From assembly GCF_002148795.1 (NCBI RefSeq), contig NZ_MPOB01000004.1, positions 372,001 through 436,000 of the forward strand: a DNA stretch of 64,000 bases, in the 5' to 3' direction. The notes beneath the pieces were generated by a model. It did not search any database and was not told the origin of the DNA. It saw nothing but the letters and a program-made list of their open reading frames with translations. The translations under genes and the position numbers were made by a program. This document shows positions 1 through 8,296 of the stretch, one piece after another (positions within the stretch are counted from its first letter, which is position 1; every line of letters starts with the position of its first letter). The stretch comes from Oceanibaculum nanhaiense. Lineage in GTDB: Bacteria; Pseudomonadota; Alphaproteobacteria; Oceanibaculales; Oceanibaculaceae.

Positions 1-21
1 GCACTGAATTATGGATCGTAT

Positions 22-420
22 ATGAGTCGTAAGCGCATATTTTTCAAACGCCCACCAAGGCGCCGGTTTGGCTGGTTGTTGGGCACTGCGGTTCTGGTCG
101 CCGGTTTGTCATGGTCGCTGTATGGCGGTTTTCCCGATGCCGGGGTGCCGGATTGCGGCAGTGATGCGGTGCGCCAGCAGATTCGTAAAACCCTGACAAC
201 GAACTCGCCGGCGCAGGCTTCCGGGATCGAGGTGGTTTCCTACCGTGAGAACCGACGCCGGATGGCCGAAGATGTCGTTGAAGCGCGTGACTGCGCGGCC
301 CGCACCCTGCATGACGGGACCGTGGGAATTGTCCGCTATACCGTGCTGAGACGATCGGACAGCGACGGGTTTCACGTCGATATAAGGGAGCAGGCGGCCT
401 TGCAGGATTTACGCCGCTGA
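22..420 (+). CDS. Unknown membrane-anchored protein, 132 aa
   Basis: I do not recognise the family. The N-terminus is strongly basic (residues 1-18 rich in Arg/Lys) and is followed by one hydrophobic stretch at about residues 18-36, so it should be a single-pass protein with a short cytoplasmic basic end and a periplasmic domain, or an uncleaved signal anchor. The rest (about 95 residues) is soluble, with two Cys (about 44 and 91) that could form a disulfide. No catalytic motif is visible. It lies upstream of and in the same direction as the ABC gene, but a terminator-like hairpin overlaps its stop codon, so it is probably a separate unit. Coding is plausible from frame length and codon use; function is unknown. 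Confidence 0.6.
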   Translation: MSRKRIFFKRPPRRRFGWLLGTAVLVAGLSWSLYGGFPDAGVPDCGSDAVRQQIRKTLTTNSPAQASGIEVVSYRENRRRMAEDVVEARDCAARTLHDGTVGIVRYTVLRRSDSDGFHVDIREQAALQDLRR

Positions 421-437
421 CGCCGGCTTCTTTTTTT
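413..437 (+). terminator. Probable intrinsic terminator of the first gene
   Basis: A short GCCG/CGGC hairpin overlaps the stop codon at 418-420 and is followed by TTC and a run of seven T. The stem is short, so the call is tentative. Confidence 0.4.
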
Positions 438-602
438 CGGATTCCCGCGTTTTTGCGGTGCAAACTTGCCTCAAACCCTGACATCTTCGCTATAGTCTAA
501 CCTGCGTCCGGGAAATGACCGGGCGTGACAATGAAACGCCCTTGCACGCCGCGCTGATGTGGTGAAGCGGGGGACGATGAACCAGGCGAGCGTGAACCGT
601 TC

Positions 603-639
603 TAGAGCGCGATCGCATTAAAGCGTGAATCGCCCTCTA
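603..639. repeat. Dispersed palindromic repeat, copy A module 1
   Basis: 37-bp element that begins TAGAG, carries GCGATCG in the left arm and TGAATCGCC in the right arm, and ends CTCTA. The arms AGAGCGCGAT and ATCGCCCTCT are inverted with one mismatch. A related copy in opposite orientation lies at 9617-9651. Such AGAG...CTCT palindromes are a common intergenic repeat class in alphaproteobacteria; the family membership here is my inference. Confidence 0.6.
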
Positions 640-650
640 TGTTTTTGGTT

Positions 651-676
651 AGAGCAGGATCGTTCGATCCGGCTCT
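651..676. repeat. Palindromic repeat, copy A module 2, just before the ABC gene start
   Basis: Near-perfect inverted repeat: left arm AGAGCAGGATCG, 2-base TT centre, right arm CGATCCGGCTCT, with one mismatched pair. Its right arm matches the right arm of the copy at 9617-9651. It ends about 9 bases before the Shine-Dalgarno of the ABC gene, so as RNA it would form a hairpin in the leader. Confidence 0.6.
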
Positions 677-695
677 GGGAGATGGAAGGGAACAG

Positions 696-2327
696 ATGTC
701 CGATAAGCCGGTCCTGCAAGTAAAGAACCTGACCGTTCGCCTGCCGCGCGGCGCCGACCGCGAGAATGCGGTGGAAAACATCAACCTGGAAGTCCGTCCG
801 CAGGAGATTCTCTGCGTTGTCGGCGAATCGGGGTCCGGCAAGTCGGTGACGGCCCATACCGTCATGGGGCTGTTGCCGAAGAAACAGCTGGTGCCGACCG
901 CCGGCGAAATCCTGCTGGAAGGCGAGAATCTGCTCACCGCCACGCCGGAGCGCATGCGGCAGCTGCGCGCCAGCCGCATGTCGATGATTTTCCAGGAGCC
1001 GATGACGGCGCTCAATCCGGTGATGACGGTTGGCGACCAGATCGATGAATTGCTGCGCTTCCACACGCAGATGAGCCAGGAAGAGCGCCTGACGCGGGTG
1101 CTGACGGTGATGGCGGATGTGCATCTGCCGGACCCGGAACGTATCCGTAATTCCTATCCGCACCAGCTTTCCGGCGGCCAGCGCCAGCGCATCATGATCG
1201 CGATGGCGCTTGCGCTCGATCCGGTGCTGCTGATCGCCGACGAGCCGACGACCGCGCTGGATGTGACGACCCAGGCCCAGATTCTGCGTCTTATCAAGGA
1301 TTTGCAGGGGCGCCATCAGACGGGTGTGCTGTTCATTACCCATGATTTCGGTGTGGTGGCGGAAATCGCCGACCGCGTCGCCGTCATGCAGTATGGCAAG
1401 CTGGTCGAATTTGGTGAGGCAAAGCAGATCCTGCGCAACCCGCAGCATCCCTACACGCGGATGCTGATTTCCTCCGTGCCCAGCATCAAGCCGAAGCATC
1501 GTGAACCCATCGTCAATGCACCGATCGTGCTGGAGACGGAGAATCTCTCGAAGACCTATGGCGGTGGCGGCGGCCTGTTCCAGAAGGCGCATCCGGTGCA
1601 TGCGGCAAAGGATGTCAGCCTGACGGTCCGCCGTGGCGAAACACTTGGCATCGTAGGCGAATCCGGTTCCGGCAAGTCCACCGTGGCCCGCTGCGTGGTG
1701 CGGCTGATCGACCCGACCTCGGGCTCCATCAATCTGCACAATGTCGATATCGGCACCTTGCCGCCGAGCTTGCTGCGGCCGCACCGCAAGAAGGTGCAGA
1801 TCGTCTTCCAGGATCCCTACCGCTCGCTCAATCCGCGGCGCACCGTCGGCCAGTCGATTGTCGAGGGGCCGATGAATTTCGGCCTGTCCTCGAAGGAAGC
1901 CTGGGAACGCGCCCGCGACCTGATGAAGCTTGTGGGGCTCGACCCTTCCGCGGTTGACCGTTTCCCGCACCAGTTCTCTGGCGGTCAGCGTCAGCGTATC
2001 TGCATTGCACGGGCGCTGGCGATGGAACCGGAACTGCTGATCGCCGACGAAGCCGTCTCGGCGCTGGATGTGTCGGTGCAGGCACAGGTGCTGGATCTGC
2101 TGGACGATGTGCGCAAGCGCTTCAATCTCGCCATGCTGTTCATCACCCATGATCTGCGGGTGGCCGCGCAGATCTGTGACCGCGTGGCGGTGATGTTCAA
2201 GGGCGAGGTGGTGGAATACGGCCCGGCCAGCAAGGTGTTTAGTGCGCCGGAGCATGAATATACCAGGGCGCTGTTCGACGCCGCCCCCGGCAAGGACTGG
2301 GAATTCGGCAAGTTCGACGCGGCCTAG
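696..2327 (+). CDS. ABC transporter, two fused ATP-binding domains (oligopeptide/microcin C type)
   Basis: A 543-aa cytoplasmic ATPase with two complete nucleotide-binding domains, as in YejF or GsiA, which energise uptake of peptides or related solutes. Domain 1: Walker A GESGSGKS at 43-50, signature LSGGQ at 158-162, Walker B LLIADEP at 178-184, H-loop at about 216. Domain 2: Walker A at 321-328, signature FSGGQ at 427-431, Walker B LLIADEA at 447-453. Each half ends with the oligopeptide-transporter C-terminal segment (HPYTR, HEYTRAL). The longer frame begins at 639, but ATG 696 is preferred: it has GAAGGGA upstream and gives the usual N-terminus, while the extra 19 residues are encoded by a repeat. 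No permease or binding-protein genes are adjacent, so the substrate is open. Confidence 0.9.
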   Translation: MSDKPVLQVKNLTVRLPRGADRENAVENINLEVRPQEILCVVGESGSGKSVTAHTVMGLLPKKQLVPTAGEILLEGENLLTATPERMRQLRASRMSMIFQEPMTALNPVMTVGDQIDELLRFHTQMSQEERLTRVLTVMADVHLPDPERIRNSYPHQLSGGQRQRIMIAMALALDPVLLIADEPTTALDVTTQAQILRLIKDLQGRHQTGVLFITHDFGVVAEIADRVAVMQYGKLVEFGEAKQILRNPQHPYTRMLISSVPSIKPKHREPIVNAPIVLETENLSKTYGGGGGLFQKAHPVHAAKDVSLTVRRGETLGIVGESGSGKSTVARCVVRLIDPTSGSINLHNVDIGTLPPSLLRPHRKKVQIVFQDPYRSLNPRRTVGQSIVEGPMNFGLSSKEAWERARDLMKLVGLDPSAVDRFPHQFSGGQRQRICIARALAMEPELLIADEAVSALDVSVQAQVLDLLDDVRKRFNLAMLFITHDLRVAAQICDRVAVMFKGEVVEYGPASKVFSAPEHEYTRALFDAAPGKDWEFGKFDAA

Positions 2328-2334
2328 CCCGGAT

Positions 2335-3171
2335 TTATCCGGCGATCCACGGGTTGGCGGGCAGGGGGGAATTTTCCGCCCCTGCCGCCAGCACCGAGAG
2401 GAAGAGGGCGATCTGCGGCTGCTCGCCCGCATCCACCCGCTCATGGCGGATTCCGGCGAAGATATCCTCGCCGGAAAGCCAGCGCTGCTCGGCATCCCCG
2501 GTTTCAAGCGCGATGCAGAGCGCCTGGTTCAGCTCGTATAGCCGGTCATCGAGCCCTTCGGCCTGCAATGCCGCCAGCAGCGTGTAGGAATAGGCGGTGC
2601 GCAGCGCGCCATAGGGTTTGGGCACCGGAATCTGCGCCGGCTCGCCCGCGAAGCTGGCGCGGCAGGCTGCGACCGAGGCCGAAACCATGGTGCGGCAGAC
2701 ATTGGGCCGTGACTCATAGGCGCCGCACAGCCCATTTTCGTCCAGCAGGCCGCAGGCAATATGCGCCAGGTAACGCTGGCGCGGGTCGAGATCGCGGCCC
2801 GCCAGATCGGCGGCCTTCAGCTTTTCCAGCACGTCTTGCCGCCGGGATGGATCGGTTTTCCTGAAATGCCGGGCCAGCAGGAAAATCTCCGGCGCGCTGG
2901 CTGTCACCATATTGTGGCAGCAATAGCTGCAGCCCTTGCTGCATTCCAGGGCGAAGGCGCCGGCCTGCTGGCGCAGTGACCGGTTCAGCGCATCGAGATG
3001 ATGCCGTGCCGCCTCCTGTGCGCGGGCCGCGTTCGGCCGCTGGGCAAGGATGCGGCGCAGATTCCCGGTATGGGCGAACAACAGCGGGAAATCGTGGCCG
3101 ACCGGCAGGCCGGCGCGGCGCAAGGCGGCCTGGGCCGCCTTCTCCTGCTTCTTGCGTTCGGCGCGGGACAT
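2335..3171 (-). CDS. YkgJ-type zinc/iron cysteine-cluster protein
   Basis: 278-aa soluble protein of the YkgJ/UPF0153 group, thought to bind a metal or Fe-S cluster through conserved cysteines; its role is unknown. Visible Cys: 77, 81, 84, 85 (ECSKGCSYCCHN), 140, 149 and 159 (ESRPNVCR), the typical spread of the family. The N-terminal 25 residues are basic and Ala-rich. An ATG at 3171 gives MSRAERKKQE and lies 10 bases after the parE stop; a longer frame to 3213 would overlap parE and is less likely. It probably forms an operon with parE. It converges with the ABC gene, 7 bases apart, with a small palindrome (CCGGAT/ATCCGG, 2329-2342) across the junction. Confidence 0.8.
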   Translation of the reverse strand: MSRAERKKQEKAAQAALRRAGLPVGHDFPLLFAHTGNLRRILAQRPNAARAQEAARHHLDALNRSLRQQAGAFALECSKGCSYCCHNMVTASAPEIFLLARHFRKTDPSRRQDVLEKLKAADLAGRDLDPRQRYLAHIACGLLDENGLCGAYESRPNVCRTMVSASVAACRASFAGEPAQIPVPKPYGALRTAYSYTLLAALQAEGLDDRLYELNQALCIALETGDAEQRWLSGEDIFAGIRHERVDAGEQPQIALFLSVLAAGAENSPLPANPWIAG

Positions 3172-3181
3172 GCCGCCGCCG

Positions 3182-5176
3182 TCAGACGTCCAGATCGCGG
3201 ACGAAGCGGGCATTTTCCTGAATGAAGGCGAGGCGCAGTTCCGGCTTCCGGCCCATCAGGCTTTCCACCAGCTGGGCGGTGTCCTTGGCGTCCTCGCGCT
3301 GTTCGGCGTCGCGCATGTCGGGAATGGTCACCCGGACCAGGACGCGCTTGTCCGGGTCCATGGTGGTTTCCTTCAGCTGCTGCGAGGGCATCTCGCCCAG
3401 GCCCTTGAAGCGGCTCATCTCGATCTTGCCGCGTCCCTTGAAACCATTGGCGATCAGCTCGTCCTTATGCTTGTCGTCGCGGGCATAGAGCGTCACCGCC
3501 CCCTGCGTCAGCCGGTAGAGGGGGGGGATGGCCAGATAGAGATGGCCGTTCTCGATCAGCTTCGGCGTCTCGCGATAGAAGAAGGTCATCAGCAGCGAGG
3601 CGATGTGCGCGCCATCGACGTCGGCGTCGGTCATGATGATGACCCGGTCGTAGCGCAGCGCCGCCTCGTCATAGCGGTCGCCGGTGCCGCAGCCCAGCGC
3701 CAGCATCAGATCGGCGAGTTCCTGATTGCCGCGCAGCTTGTCGGCCGAGGCTGAGGCGACGTTCAGGATCTTGCCGCGCAGCGGCAGCACCGCCTGGGTG
3801 TCGCGCCGGCGCGCCTGCTTGGCGGAGCCGCCCGCCGAATCGCCCTCGACCAGGAAGATTTCGGTATCTTCCCGGTTGGTGCGGGTGCAATCGGCCAGCT
3901 TGCCGGGCAGGCGCAGCCGCTGGGTCGCGGTCTTGCGCTGGGTATCCTTCTGCTGCCGGCGCTTCAGCCGTTCCTCGGCCTTGTCGATGATGAATCCCAG
4001 AAGCTGGTTCGCCTGTTCCGGCTGGTCGGCCAGCCAATGGTCGAACCGGTCCTTCACCGCCTGATCGACAAGGCGGGTGGCATGCTGGGAGACCAGCTTT
4101 TCCTTGGTCTGGCCCTGGAATTGCGGGTCGCGGATGAAGACTGACAGCATGACGGCCGTGCCGCCCAGGATGTCATCCGCCGTGATCTGCGCGGCGCGCT
4201 TGTTGCCGACCAGTTCGCCATAGGCTTTCAGTGCCCGCAGCAGCGCCGTGCGCAAGCCCTGCTCATGAGTGCCGCCCAGCGGGGTCGGCACGGTATTGCA
4301 GTAGGCGTTCAGGAAGCCGTCATCCTCGTCCGCCGGCCAGGCAATCGCCCATTCAATGCGGCCGTTCTCGCCATTCTGCACCTCCACCTCGCCGGTGAAG
4401 GGCTGCGCGGTGACCTGCGCGCGATCCTCCAGCGCATGGCCGAGGAAGTCGGCAAGGCCGCCGGGGAAATGCAGCGTGTCGCTGGCCGGTGTCGTATCGC
4501 TGCCGGTGATCAGCACGGGATCGCAGCTCCAGCGGATTTCCACGCCCTTGAACAGATAGGCCTTGGAGCGCGCCAGGCGGTACAGCATCGCCGGCTTGAA
4601 GCGTGCGCGCTCGCCGAAAATCTCCGGGTCGGGGTGGAATTTCAGCGTGGTGCCGCGCCGGTTCGGGGCGGCGCCGATCACCTCCAGCGGTCCCTGCGGT
4701 GCGCCGCGGCTGAAATGCTGGGCGTAAAGCCGTTTTTCGCGGGCGACCTCGACGGTCAGCCGGTCGGACAGCGCGTTCACCACGGACACACCGACGCCGT
4801 GCAGACCGCCAGCGGTCTTATAGACGGAATCGCTGAACTTGCCGCCGGAATGCAAGGTGGTGAGGATCACCTCCAGCGCCGATTTATCGCGGTATTTCGG
4901 GTGCGGATCGACCGGGATGCCGCGGCCATTGTCACGGACCACGACACTGCCATCTTCATGCAGTTCCAGTTCGATGCGGTTGGCATGGCCGGCCACCGCT
5001 TCGTCCATCGCATTGTCGAGCACCTCGGCGACCAGATGGTGCAGGGCACGCTCGTCGGTGCCGCCGATATACATGCCGGGCCGGCGCCGGACCGGTTCCA
5101 GCCCTTCGAGAACCTCGATATCCTTGGCGGTATAGTCGCCGGTATCGCGCGCTGTCGTTTGAAAAAGGTCTGCCAT
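3182..5176 (-). CDS. parE: DNA topoisomerase IV subunit B
   Basis: 664-aa ATPase subunit of topoisomerase IV, which with ParC unlinks daughter chromosomes. GHKL ATPase motifs: DNAMDE 54-59, DNGRGIP 82-88, GGLHGVGVSVVNALS 123-137, and the transducer QTK at 356-358. TOPRIM motifs: EGDSAGG 444-450 and DADVD 517-521. The size and the stretch RDTQAVLPLRGKILNV favour ParE over GyrB; GyrB of this group is usually longer (about 800 aa). ATG 5176 gives a normal N-terminus. The thioesterase gene diverges upstream; parE and the Cys-cluster gene are 10 bases apart. Confidence 0.95.
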   Translation of the reverse strand: MADLFQTTARDTGDYTAKDIEVLEGLEPVRRRPGMYIGGTDERALHHLVAEVLDNAMDEAVAGHANRIELELHEDGSVVVRDNGRGIPVDPHPKYRDKSALEVILTTLHSGGKFSDSVYKTAGGLHGVGVSVVNALSDRLTVEVAREKRLYAQHFSRGAPQGPLEVIGAAPNRRGTTLKFHPDPEIFGERARFKPAMLYRLARSKAYLFKGVEIRWSCDPVLITGSDTTPASDTLHFPGGLADFLGHALEDRAQVTAQPFTGEVEVQNGENGRIEWAIAWPADEDDGFLNAYCNTVPTPLGGTHEQGLRTALLRALKAYGELVGNKRAAQITADDILGGTAVMLSVFIRDPQFQGQTKEKLVSQHATRLVDQAVKDRFDHWLADQPEQANQLLGFIIDKAEERLKRRQQKDTQRKTATQRLRLPGKLADCTRTNREDTEIFLVEGDSAGGSAKQARRRDTQAVLPLRGKILNVASASADKLRGNQELADLMLALGCGTGDRYDEAALRYDRVIIMTDADVDGAHIASLLMTFFYRETPKLIENGHLYLAIPPLYRLTQGAVTLYARDDKHKDELIANGFKGRGKIEMSRFKGLGEMPSQQLKETTMDPDKRVLVRVTIPDMRDAEQREDAKDTAQLVESLMGRKPELRLAFIQENARFVRDLDV

Positions 5177-5282
5177 AAGCGGAGTATATCTGCAGCGGGC
5201 AACGGTTCAAGCGTATCCTGTGGGAGGTAACTTTAGATTAACAATATATAGTAGATATTGCCGCCTTTTAGAGGAGGGGAGA

Positions 5283-5690
5283 ATGAACGAAACCGAAGCT
5301 GTGCCAAGCGAAAAGGCGCCGCATGGCGATCTGCAGATCAGGACGGTCGCCATGCCGGCCGACGCCAACCCGAATGGCGATATCTTCGGCGGCTGGGTGC
5401 TCTCCCAGATGGATATCGCGGGCGGTGTCGCGGCGCAGCAGCGGGCCGGCGGGCGGGTCGCCACGGTCGCGGTGGATGCGATGACCTTCCACCGGCCGGT
5501 TTTCATCGGCGACATTCTGTGCTGCTACACGGCTATCGAACGGGTGGGGCGCACCTCCATCACCATTCGCATCGAGGCCTGGGCGCAGCGTCGGGACCAC
5601 AGCCCCCGCGTGCTGGTGACGGAAGGCACCTATACTTTCGTCGCCATCGACGAGAACCGGCGGCCGAGACCGGTCGATCCGGAAATCTGA
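5283..5690 (+). CDS. Acyl-CoA thioesterase, YciA/hotdog family
   Basis: 135-aa single hotdog-domain hydrolase that cleaves acyl-CoA to acid and CoA. The family pattern DANPNGDIFGGWVLSQMD (26-43) carries the catalytic acidic residue region and the GG at the dimer helix; RPVFIGD and the ending YTFVAID are also typical of YciA. ATG 5283 is preceded by GAGGAGGGGA at 5270-5279, an excellent Shine-Dalgarno, so the upstream in-frame start at 5220 is rejected. Monocistronic; no terminator seen. Confidence 0.9.
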   Translation: MNETEAVPSEKAPHGDLQIRTVAMPADANPNGDIFGGWVLSQMDIAGGVAAQQRAGGRVATVAVDAMTFHRPVFIGDILCCYTAIERVGRTSITIRIEAWAQRRDHSPRVLVTEGTYTFVAIDENRRPRPVDPEI

Positions 5691-5768
5691 GCCGCCCGCG
5701 CGAGACGAGACCTGCGCCTCGGACAGGGTTTTGTTGCAGTGCACGCATGGCAAATAGGACAGTAAAGC

Positions 5769-5797
5769 TTGCCTATTGTGCGTCGCAGCAATATATT
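5769..5797 (+). promoter_or_regulatory. Sigma-70 type promoter for the 73-aa gene
   Basis: TTGCCT (5769-5774), 17-base spacer, TATATT (5792-5797). Expected transcription start about 5804, giving a leader of about 50 bases before ATG 5853. Confidence 0.6.
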
Positions 5798-5852
5798 GGT
5801 TTCAACGATATGGGAGAGCGCTCTTCGTAACCCATTTTTACGGAGATACCCG

Positions 5853-6074
5853 ATGTTCAAAGACCTCGAAAAGACCCACGCGGCATATCAGAACTATGAG
5901 CTGCCGCCCTTCGATCCGAGCCAGATTTACATCCATGTCCGGTACGCGCGCCAGTTGCGCGCCCAGGCGATCAACGAGGGTATGACCCTGTTCATCGTGA
6001 ACCCGGTTAAGGCCATTGTGCGCCGCACACTGGACGCCATGAAAAGCCACGGTGGCGCTGCTGCGCACTCCTGA
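5853..6074 (+). CDS. Small conserved-looking protein of unknown function, 73 aa
   Basis: MFKDLEKTHAAYQNYELPPF... followed by a helix containing YARQLRAQAI and a C-terminal helix with VNPVKAIVRRTLDA. No transmembrane segment or Cys. ATG 5853 has CGGAGA upstream; an in-frame start at 5769 overlaps the promoter and is rejected. It resembles the short alphaproteobacterial proteins with an 'ARxLRAQA' helix, but I cannot name a family with confidence. It is a complete transcription unit: promoter at 5769-5797, terminator at 6098-6127. Confidence 0.7.
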   Translation: MFKDLEKTHAAYQNYELPPFDPSQIYIHVRYARQLRAQAINEGMTLFIVNPVKAIVRRTLDAMKSHGGAAAHS

Positions 6075-6097
6075 TCGGCAGCAGAATAAAATAAGGA

Positions 6098-6127
6098 ACG
6101 GCTCCGCTGCGGCGGGGCCGTTTTTTT
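6098..6127 (+). terminator. Intrinsic terminator of the 73-aa gene
   Basis: ACGGCTCCGC / GCGGGGCCGT stem around a TGCG loop, followed by seven T (6121-6127). Confidence 0.9.
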
Positions 6128-6157
6128 GTGCTCTCGCCATCTGTTTGCCTGGGAGCA

Positions 6158-6190
6158 ACAAAAACGCCCCCGCCGGCTGGCGGGGGCGTT
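6158..6190 (-). terminator. Intrinsic terminator of glnA
   Basis: Perfect 12-bp stem (6163-6174 with 6179-6190, arms AACGCCCCCGCC/GGCGGGGGCGTT), loop of 4; the minus strand continues with T-rich sequence. Confidence 0.9.
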
Positions 6191-6219
6191 CTCATCCCGA
6201 CTATCGGGAGACGGTCAGC

Positions 6220-7629
6220 TTAGACGCTGTAGTACATCTCGAACTCGATCGGGTGCGGGGTGTGCTCGAAGGCGTACACCTCTTCCCACTTCAGCGCGAT
6301 GTAGGCGTCGATCATGTCGTTGGTGAACACCTCGCCGCGGGTCAGGAACTCGCGGTCGGCATCCAGTGACTGCAGGGCTTCGCGCAGCGAGCCGCAGACG
6401 GTCGGCACTTCCGCCAGCTCTTCCGGCGGCAGGTCGTACAGGTTCTTGTCCATCGGGTCGCCCGGATGGATCTTGTTGATGATGCCGTCGAGGCCGGCCA
6501 TCATCAGCGCCGAATAGGTCAGGTACGGGTTGCCGGCCGGATCCGGGAACCGCACCTCGACGCGCTTGCCCTTCGGGCTGGCGACGTGCGGGATGCGGCA
6601 GGAAGCCGAACGGTTACGCGAGGAGTAGGCCAGCAGCACCGGCGCCTCGAAGCCCGGAATCAGCCGCTTGTAGCTGTTCGTCGTCGGGTTCGAGAAGGCG
6701 TTGATCGCACGGGCGTGCTTGATCACGCCGCCGATGTAATAGAGCGCCGTCTCCGACAGGTCGGCATAGCCGGAACCCGCGAAGGTGTTCTTGCCGCCCT
6801 TCCAGATCGACTGGTGGACATGCATGCCCGAGCCATTGTCGCCCTTCACCGGCTTCGGCATGAAGGTCGCGGACTTGCCATAGGCAGCGGCGACCATCTG
6901 GATGCAGTACTTGTAGATCTGCATGTTGTCGCCGCACTTCACCAGCGTGTCGAACTTGATGCCCAGCTCGTGCTGCGCCGCCGCCACTTCATGATGGTGC
7001 TTCTCGACGCTGACGCCCATCGCGGAGATGGTGTCCAGCATCTCGCCGCGCATGTCCTGGCCGCTATCGACCGGGGCAACCGGGAAATAGCCGCCCTTGG
7101 CCGGCGGACGGTGGCCGAGATTGCCTTCCGGATAGACCTTGCCGCTGTTGTACGGGCCTTCCTCGGAATCGAGGTGATAATAGGCCTCGTTCATACCGGT
7201 CTTGAAGCGCACGTCATCGAACACGAAGAACTCGGCCTCGGGGCCGAAATAGGCGATGTCGCCGATGCCGGTGCTGCCGAGATAGGCCAGCGCCTTCTTG
7301 GCGATGGAGCGCGGGTCGCGCTCGTAGGGCTGGCCGGTCGAGGGCTCCAGCACGTCGCACACCAGGATCAGCGTCGGCTGCGCCGAGAACGGATCCATCA
7401 CGGCGGTCTCGAGGTCCGGCATGAGGGTCATGTCGGATTCGTTGATCACTTTCCAGCCGGCGATCGACGAGCCGTCGAACATGAAGCCTTCGACCAGCGC
7501 CTCTTCATCGACGGTCTCGATGTGCTGCGTCACGTGCTGCCACTTGCCGCGCGGGTCGGTGAAGCGGAGATCGACGTAGTTGGCGCCGTTCTCCTTGATC
7601 ATCTGCATTACGGTCTTGGTGTCCGACAT
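6220..7629 (-). CDS. glnA: Type I glutamine synthetase
   Basis: 469-aa enzyme making glutamine from glutamate, ammonia and ATP; dodecamer in the cytoplasm, the entry point of ammonia assimilation. Beta-grasp N-terminus (to about 100) with [13 protein letters not shown]/metal region [23 protein letters not shown]-like segment [25 protein letters not shown]. The adenylylation site is Tyr398 in [10 protein letters not shown], so activity should be controlled by GlnE. It follows glnB in the same direction, 77 bases apart, the usual alphaproteobacterial glnBA unit, with a hairpin between the two. Length is normal (468-470). Confidence 0.98.
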   Translation of the reverse strand: MSDTKTVMQMIKENGANYVDLRFTDPRGKWQHVTQHIETVDEEALVEGFMFDGSSIAGWKVINESDMTLMPDLETAVMDPFSAQPTLILVCDVLEPSTGQPYERDPRSIAKKALAYLGSTGIGDIAYFGPEAEFFVFDDVRFKTGMNEAYYHLDSEEGPYNSGKVYPEGNLGHRPPAKGGYFPVAPVDSGQDMRGEMLDTISAMGVSVEKHHHEVAAAQHELGIKFDTLVKCGDNMQIYKYCIQMVAAAYGKSATFMPKPVKGDNGSGMHVHQSIWKGGKNTFAGSGYADLSETALYYIGGVIKHARAINAFSNPTTNSYKRLIPGFEAPVLLAYSSRNRSASCRIPHVASPKGKRVEVRFPDPAGNPYLTYSALMMAGLDGIINKIHPGDPMDKNLYDLPPEELAEVPTVCGSLREALQSLDADREFLTRGEVFTNDMIDAYIALKWEEVYAFEHTPHPIEFEMYYSV

Positions 7630-7679
7630 ATCCCTTTTCCCTCGCTCGGGTTCTTAAGGTTTGGGTGACTGTGGTGGTT

Positions 7680-7702
7680 CTGCCGGGGGTTTACCCGGCA
7701 GT
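7680..7702 (-). other. Hairpin between glnB and glnA
   Basis: CTGCCGGG / CCCGGCAG inverted repeat within the 77-base gap, with no T run. It may slow transcription or stabilise an mRNA end, and could set unequal glnB and glnA levels. Confidence 0.45.
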
Positions 7703-7706
7703 CTCG

Positions 7707-8072
<366 letters not shown>

Positions 8073-8130
8073 CTAAGGCCATCGGGAGGTACCGGGATCA
8101 GCTTCCGCCGCTCACGGTTAATCCTGTGAT

Positions 8131-8146
8131 AGCAGGACTCATGCCA
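8131..8146 (-). promoter_or_regulatory. Sigma-54 (RpoN) type promoter of glnBA
   Basis: On the minus strand the sequence reads TGGCATGAGTCCTGCT, matching the TGGCAC-N5-TTGCW consensus except for two bases, with the required GG and GC ten apart. About 86 bases upstream of the glnB ATG. Nitrogen-controlled expression of glnBA by NtrC is known in this class. Confidence 0.6.
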
Positions 8147-8231
8147 GCTTGCCGGAATCGCGGAAACGCCTGCATCGTCGCCCGGCGGCCTTGTCGCTGG
8201 TTGCGGGAATCGGGACGTTCTGATGTCATAT

Positions 8232-8248
8232 TGCACACAAAACGGGCA
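8232..8248. promoter_or_regulatory. Possible NtrC enhancer site
   Basis: TGCAC-N7-GGGCA partial dyad, near the NtrC pattern TGCACC-N5-GGTGCA. It lies about 120 bases upstream of the expected sigma-54 start, a normal enhancer distance. Confidence 0.35.
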
Positions 8249-8296
8249 TTTGTTCGGCTAAATTTTAATCGTCCGGTGCTTAATATCGCGCCATAG

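Larger units (their letters stand above)
421..695. other. Intergenic stretch with palindromic repeat modules
   Basis: About 275 bases without a confident gene. A TATAGT -10-like box lies at 491-496, with a TTGCCT box 19 bases upstream, which is a poor spacing. A 14-codon open frame (577-621) with a good Shine-Dalgarno (GCGGGGGAC) runs straight into the repeat element at 603 and may be a remnant of an older start region. The two palindromic modules are listed separately. Confidence 0.4.
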
